DNA from: a virus | IMG/VR virus record: IMGVR_UViG_3300028559_002342 | Span: 1-64,000 of that record | Length of the DNA: 64,000 nucleotides | Reading direction: 5' to 3' (one strand) | In this document: piece by piece, positions 59,175 through 64,000 of the stretch | Layout: every line of letters begins with the position of its first letter | Numbering within the stretch: position 1 is the first letter of the stretch | Translations under genes and position numbers: made by a program | The notes under the pieces: generated by a model | Database searches by the model: none | What the model was told of the DNA's origin: nothing | What the model saw: the letters and a program-made list of their open reading frames with translations, nothing else

Positions 59175-60641
59175 ATGGCCGACATAGTATCAAAAATCTT
59201 AGTCCGACAAGGAACAGATGTTCAAAGAAGAACAGCTAATTCTGGTGGTATCATATTCAGTTCTGGTGAGCCTGCATACTGCACAGATACAAGGAGATTG
59301 TTTATTGGTGACGGGACTACTAAAGGCGGCACTGTAGTGGGCAGCAGAAACTTGGGCATAGTCAGTGCATTATTTGGATCATCGACAAACGGGTTCACTA
59401 GTGAAGCTATTGCACTGTTCAATGCACAGGGTGCATCAGTTGGTGACTTTTTGTATGACAAAGCCACAAGAAACATATATTCACTTTCTGCTGTGACAGC
59501 TTTTCCTCCTCTATCCACCAATCTGGCAAAGTATGATTCTGTGGTTGTCATCAACACAGATCAATTCCAATTGATCAACAACTCAGTATTGACAATAAAG
59601 AGTGGTGGTGTAAGAAAGGAACAGCTGTTTTTTGATGTGGTTGATGGTGTATCACTAGAAAAAACAGCATTCAATCAGCCCATCCGCATCAAGACAGGCG
59701 GGGTGCAAAATTATCATTTTTCCAACCCCCCTGCTTTCACTGTGAAGGGTAATAGCCAGAGTACTGATGCAGCATTGAATGACATCTTTGTATATGAGAA
59801 TCATTTGGTAGGTAGGACATCACTATCAACTTTAACATCCATTCCATTCTCCACAGTGGTGGGTGGTGGCTTGAACAGTGACAATGGTGTAGATATTAAT
59901 GGCAATTCTGTTTCTCTGGATTTAACCTATTTTAGAATTACTCCTGACCCGATCAGAAGACTTACTTTTGTTTCTGCTACTTCTGCTCACAGTGATTTCA
60001 GTATAAATGGCACTACAACTACAAAAGCAATTACCATCAATGGCAACACAACCATGAACACTGGTGCTCTTGTGAACAATGGTACAACAAATCTCATTGG
60101 TGCTGCAAATGCAGGAGTGCTTCGAGTCAACACAAATCTGGTTGTGTCAACAATTTTAGCGGACAACATGGTCACCATAAAAGCACCTGCACGCGTGGAG
60201 GGCAACCTTGAGGTGAATAGCACATCCACAAACTCAATCACTGGCAACATTAATGTGACAGGAGGCATAAGTACCACTGCAAACAGCAGTGTCGGTGGCA
60301 CACTCACTGTGACAGGAGATGTTGTAGCATTCTATACTTCCTCAGATCTCAGATTAAAAGAAGATTTGAATGTATTGCAAGACCCTCTGGATAAAATCGG
60401 CAGTCTTGTTGGATACGAATTCACATTCAACTCCAATTCTCCTGCACATTTAAAAGGCAAGAAAAATTATGGGCTCATTGCACAAGATGTGGAGCGAGTG
60501 CTGCCTCTGTCTGTTGAACACAGAGCAGATGGCTATATGGGTGTAAATTATGAATCTGTCATACCATTGCTTGTGGAGTCTATCAAGGCACTGCAAACCA
60601 AAGTGAATAATCTACAGGATGAAATACGAAAAACTAGTTAA
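59175..60641 (+). CDS. Tail fibre with Mtd-like N-terminus and S74 chaperone domain
   Basis: A 488-residue tail fibre. The N-terminus (ILVRQGTDVQRRTANSGGII, then GEPAYCTDTRRLFIGDGT) is like the N-terminal domain of major tropism determinant proteins. The shaft is beta-rich with repeated Asn/Thr/Gly (VNSTSTNSITGNINVTGGIS). The C-terminal 100 residues form an intramolecular chaperone of the Peptidase_S74 type: SSDLRLKEDLN near residue 391, LIAQDVERVLP near 435, MGVNYESVIPLLVESIKAL and a coiled end. The catalytic Ser-Lys pair is in the SDLRLK region, so self-cleavage is expected. It is followed by an overlapping small gene. Confidence 0.9.
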   Translation: MADIVSKILVRQGTDVQRRTANSGGIIFSSGEPAYCTDTRRLFIGDGTTKGGTVVGSRNLGIVSALFGSSTNGFTSEAIALFNAQGASVGDFLYDKATRNIYSLSAVTAFPPLSTNLAKYDSVVVINTDQFQLINNSVLTIKSGGVRKEQLFFDVVDGVSLEKTAFNQPIRIKTGGVQNYHFSNPPAFTVKGNSQSTDAALNDIFVYENHLVGRTSLSTLTSIPFSTVVGGGLNSDNGVDINGNSVSLDLTYFRITPDPIRRLTFVSATSAHSDFSINGTTTTKAITINGNTTMNTGALVNNGTTNLIGAANAGVLRVNTNLVVSTILADNMVTIKAPARVEGNLEVNSTSTNSITGNINVTGGISTTANSSVGGTLTVTGDVVAFYTSSDLRLKEDLNVLQDPLDKIGSLVGYEFTFNSNSPAHLKGKKNYGLIAQDVERVLPLSVEHRADGYMGVNYESVIPLLVESIKALQTKVNNLQDEIRKTS

Positions 60642-60810
60642 GTCTTTACTGGAAGATTTTAATGTATTTCCTGGCACTCAGACAGCTGTAAATTCAGGAC
60701 CAGACATGGGAATGACATCTGGTGATATACAGAACACATTTCCAAGTAAAATGAGCACAGTAAAAATTAAATTACCAAAAAAGAAGATTAAGAAGTCAAA
60801 AAAAGATTAA
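60619..60810 (+). CDS. Small basic CTS-like protein
   Basis: A 63-residue protein that starts within the 3' end of the fibre gene. MKYEKLVKSLLE before DF has the shape of a capsid-targeting peptide. The C-terminus is very basic (KLPKKKIKKSKKD), so it could bind DNA in the head. It overlaps the lysozyme gene tail to tail by 23 bp. Confidence 0.65.
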   Translation: MKYEKLVKSLLEDFNVFPGTQTAVNSGPDMGMTSGDIQNTFPSKMSTVKIKLPKKKIKKSKKD

Positions 60811-61360
60811 TTACACTCTTCACACGCTTGCCCACCTGGGTTGCCCATTTGCTGTTTTGCAATTCTTTTGCTGCAGCTTTATAATCTTTGGCAAGGATAA
60901 AATCTTTTGTTTTAATAAATTTGCTTAATCTGGCATATCCCATGTTGAAAGAAAGATCCAGCACTGCCAGCTTCATGTTCTTGGGCAGCGAATCAAAATT
61001 GGGCAACCATTGCTTTGCATCTTTGTATGCAATGTTAATTGTAATTTTAAATATCTCTCTTATCTGGTCGTCTGTGAGGTCAATGACACCTGCCTTGGCA
61101 TCATTATAATTAACACCCACCTGCTGCAGAATATTCTTTGCATCAGGTCTCATCAAGTTCAATCCAATGCCTATGGTGGGTATGCCCAAACTATCTTTGT
61201 ACACATGTGGCTTATAGCCTTCATGTTCTTTGACAAAATTGAAGATGTCGTCAAAAGTGAGCTTGGTATCTGTTGCCCTTTGCATTATGGCAGGTGGTGG
61301 CAGTGGAGGTGCATCTGCAACTGCTTCCATGAGTTCTTCAACAAGCTTATTAAATTTCAC
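60788..61360 (-). CDS. Phage lysozyme (GH24, T4 lysozyme-like) with CTS-like N-terminus
   Basis: A 190-residue muramidase that would cut peptidoglycan. The catalytic Glu is in FNFVKEHEGYKPHVYKDSLG near residues 40-59 and GIPTIGIGLNL follows, the typical T4-lysozyme signature. LAVLDLSFNMG near 131 is the conserved helix. The preceding 35 residues are MKFNKLVEELME before AVADAPPLPPP, a capsid-targeting-like peptide plus a Pro-rich linker. This suggests that the enzyme is packaged or virion-associated instead of, or as well as, acting at lysis. The start is GTG, at exactly the late-promoter distance. Confidence 0.9.
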   Translation of the reverse strand: MKFNKLVEELMEAVADAPPLPPPAIMQRATDTKLTFDDIFNFVKEHEGYKPHVYKDSLGIPTIGIGLNLMRPDAKNILQQVGVNYNDAKAGVIDLTDDQIREIFKITINIAYKDAKQWLPNFDSLPKNMKLAVLDLSFNMGYARLSKFIKTKDFILAKDYKAAAKELQNSKWATQVGKRVKSVINLFLTS

Positions 61361-61365
61361 CTAAT

Positions 61366-61372
61366 TATTTAA
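61366..61372 (-). promoter_or_regulatory. Late promoter box TTAAATA (minus) for the lysozyme
   Basis: TTAAATA ends exactly 5 nt before the GTG start at 61360, so a leaderless GTG message is predicted. Confidence 0.6.
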
Positions 61373-61929
61373 TTTAAAACAGCCACCTTTACAATTTTAG
61401 GATTATTATTTGCAAAGATCAATGCATCTCTTTTGTTGGTAAAAAACACATCAATCACAGGTAGCTTGCCACAGGATGCTGTCCTCTGTTTAACTGCAGT
61501 ACCTGTGTCAACAGCCCTGACCAAGCCTATGTTGGGTATGATCACATCTGACTTGTAAGGTATGATTCTGGGGTCTACGGCTATGGAATCACCTTGTTTG
61601 AGAGTATAACCAGTGGAGCTCCTGAGTCTGCTACTGTCACTGTCAGTGTCTCCACCTTTGGCCCAATACACTGTGAGACGCACAGTCAGTACTCTGTAGT
61701 TGTTTGTTTTAGGAATCAAATTGTCCATGTACTGTATACCATCATTCTTGATGGTAATATTTTTTGCCACTTCTTTCTCTCTGCTAAATGTCAACCCGTT
61801 AAGATCTTTCTTCAGTTCGTTCAATCCAATCCTAGTCTTCTCTTTGAATGATGTGATGCTAATGGGGGTAGCTATGAAAAGCACCATCAACATTAATATT
61901 AGCTTGTTTGTTTTTGTTTTTGTTATCAT
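61369..61929 (-). CDS. 3D-domain cell-wall protein with N-terminal hydrophobic segment
   Basis: A 186-residue protein from the ATG at 61929. TKTNKLILMLMVLFIATPIS at residues 4-23 is a signal peptide or membrane anchor. The C-terminal half is a 3D domain, as in MltA and YabE-type proteins: SIAVDPRIIPYKSDVIIP near residues 115-132, LVRAVDTGTAVK, then PVIDVFF (three aspartates). Such domains occur in lytic transglycosylases. The region contains a late-type box at 61980-61986, giving a leader of about 45 nt. It lies next to the lysozyme gene, so a role in lysis or spanin-like action is likely. Confidence 0.7.
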   Translation of the reverse strand: MITKTKTNKLILMLMVLFIATPISITSFKEKTRIGLNELKKDLNGLTFSREKEVAKNITIKNDGIQYMDNLIPKTNNYRVLTVRLTVYWAKGGDTDSDSSRLRSSTGYTLKQGDSIAVDPRIIPYKSDVIIPNIGLVRAVDTGTAVKQRTASCGKLPVIDVFFTNKRDALIFANNNPKIVKVAVLN

Positions 61930-61978
61930 AAAAAGTGCCAAATATGGCAGAGCATTTAACCGGTAACTTAAATGTTTA

Positions 61979-62437
61979 TTATTTATCCAGTTTAACTGAT
62001 TCCCAGGGAAAGTCAAGCCAGATGTTATCATCAAAACGTTTTATGTAAAAATTTGGAACATAACTTGTGGACTCTTTTATGTACAATGTGGCAAATTTGT
62101 AATGTGTAAATTGTTGCAATTCAAAGAAACTATTTAGCTCCATTATAGTTTTGCCTTTATCGGACAAGTCATCAATTATAATGACTCTTTTGTCACGGTA
62201 TTTTGTGACAAATTTAATGCCCAGTGTTTGATCAAACGCTATCTCTCCTGGCACATTGTCATCTGTGTAGCTTCTTATGCCAAAATTATATATGGGCACA
62301 TTTAATATGTGTGAAATGATCACACTGGGCACCAGTCCACCTCGACCTGCAGAAACAATGACATCACAGGAATCTATTTTATCTGCCAACAATTTGCAAT
62401 CCCGGGTGATGTCTTGCCAGGCCAATGTGGTTCGCAT
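61979..62437 (-). CDS. gpt: Xanthine/guanine phosphoribosyltransferase-like (Gpt)
   Basis: A 152-residue PRTase of the bacterial Gpt type, converting guanine or xanthine to the nucleotide with PRPP. VIVSAGRGGLVPSVIISHIL near residues 27-46, the PRPP loop RVIIIDDLSDKGKT near 88-101, and NIWLDFPWE near the end match the pattern of E. coli Gpt. The ATG at 62437 is chosen over a TTG one codon upstream. Together with guaC and dpdA it suggests recycling of guanine released from DNA. The downstream gene is the 3D-domain protein. Confidence 0.8.
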   Translation of the reverse strand: MRTTLAWQDITRDCKLLADKIDSCDVIVSAGRGGLVPSVIISHILNVPIYNFGIRSYTDDNVPGEIAFDQTLGIKFVTKYRDKRVIIIDDLSDKGKTIMELNSFFELQQFTHYKFATLYIKESTSYVPNFYIKRFDDNIWLDFPWESVKLDK

Positions 62438-62449
62438 CAAACGATTGTA

Positions 62450-62725
62450 TTATAGTTTATCAATAATGCTAGTTACATCTTCAAGTGTTTTCTTCAAAGA
62501 TGGTGCAATAAAAAGATAGTCTTCCTTTAATCCTCTGGCAGCCTTGTTGGCAAGATTGGATAAATCAGTAGAAATCTTCTTCTGCATGGAACTGACTTCT
62601 TCATTCTCACTTCTGGCTTGGGGATATTCCTTGGGTGCATACAAATATGAGTCAGTGTTGCGCTCAGTGTTGTTGATGCCCAGGCTTGCATAGGACTCTA
62701 TTATAGCTTTTGTATCTCTGTTCAC
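62450..62725 (-). CDS. Putative head-internal protein, CTS-like N-terminus
   Basis: A 91-residue protein. MNRDTKAIIE before SYAS is CTS-like with an I-I-E/S site. The rest is helical with Ser/Glu-rich segments (SSMQKKISTDLSNLANKAAR). Unknown function. The start is GTG and lies exactly at the predicted transcription start of the bidirectional promoter shared with the zinc-ribbon gene. Confidence 0.7.
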   Translation of the reverse strand: MNRDTKAIIESYASLGINNTERNTDSYLYAPKEYPQARSENEEVSSMQKKISTDLSNLANKAARGLKEDYLFIAPSLKKTLEDVTSIIDKL

Positions 62726-62737
62726 TTAAATATTTAT
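62726..62737. promoter_or_regulatory. 12-bp bidirectional late promoter
   Basis: TTAAATATTTAT separates two divergent GTG start codons. Read on the plus strand, TTAAATA plus 5 nt reaches the GTG at 62738. Read on the minus strand, CATAAATA plus 5 nt reaches the GTG at 62725. The last base of the minus-strand box is inside the plus-strand start codon. Both messages would be leaderless. Confidence 0.65.
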
Positions 62738-62962
62738 GTGAGTGGCAATGAAAAAAAGCTTAAAGCTGCTCAATTAATAATTAAACACGCTGATCTGTAC
62801 AAAATATGTGAATGTTGTGAGTCCATAATTTTATTTTCAGACATATTCTGTCCACTTTGCGAGGGTTACAGATTCAATGACAGTCTGCAAGACATAGAAA
62901 AGTTGGCTCTTGTGTTGGCAAAAAAAGATAAAACAGACATCCTACCTCGCAACGTTATCTAG
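62738..62962 (+). CDS. Small zinc-ribbon protein
   Basis: A 74-residue protein with two CxxC pairs: ICECCESIILFSDIFCPLCE near residues 23-42, so a zinc ribbon is likely. The start is GTG. It may be a regulator or a nucleic-acid-binding adaptor. Similar small zinc-ribbon proteins occur in T4-like marine phages, from memory. It overlaps the gene at 62942 tail to tail by 21 bp. Confidence 0.75.
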   Translation: MSGNEKKLKAAQLIIKHADLYKICECCESIILFSDIFCPLCEGYRFNDSLQDIEKLALVLAKKDKTDILPRNVI

Positions 62963-63103
62963 AGGCATGCATTGATTCAAATATTTGGAAAGCAGAATAA
63001 CTTTTTTCATTATTTCTTCTTTTCTGTATGGCTTCTTCTCTTTCTTGGCTTGCATGTACAGGTCAAGAATTTGATCGGCAGTAATTTTCTTTCCACTTGT
63101 CAT
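62942..63103 (-). CDS. Small basic hypothetical protein
   Basis: A 53-residue helical and basic protein (TADQILDLYMQAKKEKKPYR, residues 8-27). The ATG at 63103 is set by an ATAAGTA box exactly 5 nt upstream, although a longer frame to 63166 exists. Function unknown. Confidence 0.6.
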   Translation of the reverse strand: MTSGKKITADQILDLYMQAKKEKKPYRKEEIMKKVILLSKYLNQCMPLDNVAR

Positions 63104-63108
63104 GTTAA

Positions 63109-63115
63109 TACTTAT
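63109..63115 (-). promoter_or_regulatory. Late promoter box ATAAGTA (minus)
   Basis: Variant box with exact 5-nt spacing before the ATG at 63103. Confidence 0.5.
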
Positions 63116-63147
63116 TTTATTAGTAGTTGCTTTTCTTGCATGCCTCA

Positions 63148-63154
63148 ATAAAAA
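63148..63154 (+). promoter_or_regulatory. Late promoter box variant ATAAAAA
   Basis: ATAAAAA ends exactly 5 nt before the ATG at 63160 and so supports that start for the H1-like gene. Confidence 0.45.
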
Positions 63155-63159
63155 TATGT

Positions 63160-63352
63160 ATGTCAAACATCAATCCACTCACCCTTCAAGAACATGTTGC
63201 AACCTTTACTGCCGAATACGAGAAGTTTTGGCGGTAATAATGCTGCAGGAACACGCACACGCAAAGCACTTCAGGAAGTGATTAAATTTGCCCGTGAAGC
63301 CCGCAAGAGTGTTCAAGAAGAAAAAAATAATCGCAAAGCTGCTAAGAAATAA
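63160..63352 (+). pseudogene. Histone H1/Hc1-like protein gene with a frameshift
   Basis: Two overlapping frames make one Hc1-like (PF07432) protein. Frame one (63160-63237) reads MSNINPLTLQEHVATFTAEY then EKFWR and stops. Frame two (63224-63352) continues FGGNNAAGTRTRKALQEV, IKFAREARKSVQEE and a Lys-rich end. Family members read KFY-x-K-GN-AAGTR-x-RK, so the break lies at the TTTTGG near 63226-63231. One base too many in the T-run, or another indel, would explain it; programmed frameshifting is another option. If repaired, the product is about 60 residues, basic and DNA-binding. The start is set by the late box. Confidence 0.65.
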
Positions 63353-63357
63353 TTCTC

Positions 63358-63681
63358 TTATTGCTTTAATCCCAGCTGTCGCTTCCGTTCATTTCTGTGA
63401 ACGGAGGTGATAGTTTGGATCACTTCTGATGCACGTGTGAATGAGTCGACTGTCTTGTAGATGGCATCAACAATTTCGTAGGCAGCATGTATGGCCTTGC
63501 GTTCACTGTTGATATCTTCCAAGGAAATCTTCTGTTCTTTCTTTTCCTTGTGTTCTTCATTTTCAGTTGCAGGTGGTCTTGTGGGTGCAGTGTTCAATGG
63601 TTTGGATTGTGTTACAACAGGCACTGCAGGCACACCTGGGCTGGTGTATGCTTCAAATATGAGATGACAATCATTGTTCAC
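63358..63681 (-). CDS. Putative head-internal protein, CTS-like N-terminus
   Basis: A 107-residue protein. MNNDCHLIFE before AYTSP is a CTS-like peptide with an I-F-E/A site. A Pro/Thr/Glu-rich linker follows (APTRPPATENEEHKEKKEQK), then a helical C-terminus (IHAAYEIVDAIYKTVDSFTR). The start is GTG, with a CATAAATA box 6 nt upstream. Function unknown. Confidence 0.7.
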   Translation of the reverse strand: MNNDCHLIFEAYTSPGVPAVPVVTQSKPLNTAPTRPPATENEEHKEKKEQKISLEDINSERKAIHAAYEIVDAIYKTVDSFTRASEVIQTITSVHRNERKRQLGLKQ

Positions 63682-63856
63682 TGTTAGTATTTATGTTATC
63701 TAATGAATAAATACCATATATGGCAGACGTGGCAATATCTGAATTACACACTTGGATGCTGTAGCCTGGTCTTACTTTAACTTCATGTTCTGGTGTTAGG
63801 CTGTTAATTATATCACTTGCGAGATCTGCCAGCATCTGCGCGTTGCTTGCGAGCAT
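63671..63856 (-). CDS. Doubtful small ORF
   Basis: A 61-codon frame (SNAQMLADLASDIINSLTPE, residues 4-23, looks helical and plausible). Its last third is antisense to the MADVAISEL remnant and it overlaps the start of the gene at 63681, so the natural 3' end may have been lost. No box is seen at the usual distance. It could be a genuine short gene cut by recombination, or chance. Confidence 0.35.
   Translation of the reverse strand: MLASNAQMLADLASDIINSLTPEHEVKVRPGYSIQVCNSDIATSAIYGIYSLDNINTNSEQ
63688..63694 (-). promoter_or_regulatory. Late promoter box ATAAATA (minus)
   Basis: Minus-strand CATAAATA with 6 nt to the GTG start at 63681; predicted 1-nt leader. It faces the box at 63707-63713 on the other strand. 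Confidence 0.55.
63707..63713 (+). promoter_or_regulatory. Late promoter box ATAAATA in front of a remnant gene
   Basis: The box lies 6 nt before the ATG of the 14-codon MADVAISEL remnant, so a complete late promoter and start module have survived without the gene body. Confidence 0.5.
63720..63764 (+). pseudogene. Remnant of a MADxxI appendage gene
   Basis: A 14-codon frame reads MADVAISELHTWML and stops. The first nine residues equal the shared N-terminal module of the appendage proteins at 11391, 17477 and 20293. The rest does not continue the module. It looks like the 5' end of a fourth paralogue cut off by recombination near 63747. Confidence 0.65.
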
Positions 63857-63897
63857 TTACAAACTGTAGCGCTCATGCATACCATTGTAGCATGTGG

Positions 63898-64000
63898 TTA
63901 TTTGTTATCAAATGCTTTCTGCACAAACAATGCACTCTGACGCTCCAACACCTTCTGCACATATTGACATTGCGATTGGCCTCCTAATTTATCAATTATG
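63898..64000 (-). CDS. C-terminal end of an unknown protein (partial)
   Basis: The window ends inside a minus-strand gene whose last 33 codons read IIDKLGGQSQCQYVQKVLER and QSALFVQKAFDNK. It is helical and charged. Identity cannot be told from this part. It lies 41 bp upstream of the doubtful small ORF. Confidence 0.55.
   Translation of the reverse strand, partial: IIDKLGGQSQCQYVQKVLERQSALFVQKAFDNK

Noticed and set aside
59175-60641. Diversity-generating retroelement target, because of the Mtd-like N-terminus
   Set aside because: No reverse transcriptase or template repeat is present in the window, and the C-terminus is an S74 chaperone rather than a variable lectin domain.
61369-62034. Longer version of the 3D-domain protein starting at 62034
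   Set aside because: The added 35 residues overlap the Gpt-like gene and put the signal-like segment in the middle; the ATG at 61929 gives a proper N-terminal hydrophobic segment.
1-64000. A QueC gene to complete the preQ0 pathway
   Set aside because: I looked for a PP-loop SGGxDS-type ATPase in all frames given and found none. It must be outside the window or supplied by the host.
1-64000. tRNA genes, which are common in large T4-like phages
   Set aside because: No convincing cloverleaf was noticed in the intergenic gaps, which are mostly under 100 bp; I cannot run a tRNA scan, so absence is not proven.

Overview
The window is an internal 64 kb piece of a large T4-like myovirus genome (Caudoviricetes). 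It carries T4-type replication, recombination and late-transcription genes: UvsX, gp43, gp46, gp47, gp55, UvsW, UvsY and gp62. It also carries a head and neck block: gp15, gp20, gp13, gp4, gp21, core, gp22 and gp23. There are no rRNA genes, and I recognised no tRNA genes, integrase or CRISPR array. Gene density is very high, with many 1-8 bp overlaps and no gene-free stretch over 300 bp. The host cannot be read directly. Start codons almost never have a Shine-Dalgarno sequence, and a histone H1/Hc1-like gene lies near the right end. Both would fit a Bacteroidota host, but this is inference.

Layout. 1-10.1 kb (minus): uvsX (cut by the window edge), an unknown gene, DNA polymerase 43, a GT4-type glycosyltransferase, 46, 47, 55, uvsW and uvsY. 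10.1-23.1 kb: accessory and virion-associated genes (GIY-YIG protein, nuclease-like protein, ligase-like DUF6267 protein, NMNAT-like nucleotidyltransferase, deaminase, retropepsin-like protease, three appendage proteins sharing an N-terminal module) plus folE. 23.1-26.6 kb: queD, phoH, queE and a NadR-like kinase. 27.3-34.8 kb: a glycan operon with several glycosyltransferases, a sugar-kinase-like protein and a nucleotidyltransferase-HAD fusion. 34.8-38.5 kb: a DUF366 protein, 62, a GroES/gp31-like cochaperonin and an Fe-S helicase. 38.5-46.7 kb: neck, portal, protease, scaffold and capsid genes, closed by a strong terminator. 46.7-51.2 kb (minus): an operon reading dpdA, formyltransferase, GMP reductase, DUF1599/Nmad1, two small genes, kinase, queF. 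51.2-64 kb: gp5-like hub, nrdA/nrdB, a lysis-type set, an S74 tail fibre, a xanthine/guanine PRTase and small late genes.

How the genes work together. FolE, QueD, QueE, QueF, DpdA, a formyltransferase and a DUF366 protein point to a 7-deazaguanine DNA modification pathway. QueC is not in the window. A guanine PRTase and a GMP reductase could recycle the guanine that DpdA releases.

Two global patterns stand out. First, at least 13 otherwise unrelated late proteins begin with a short peptide ending in hydrophobic-x-Glu within about 10-20 residues. This resembles T4 capsid-targeting sequences cut by the gp21 protease, and suggests a set of head-packaged proteins that includes a lysozyme, a GIY-YIG protein, a ligase-like protein and a nucleotidyltransferase. 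Second, a late-promoter-like ATAAATA box lies exactly or nearly 5 nt before many start codons, and sigma70-like -10 boxes often lie 6-7 nt before early starts. This predicts largely leaderless mRNAs.
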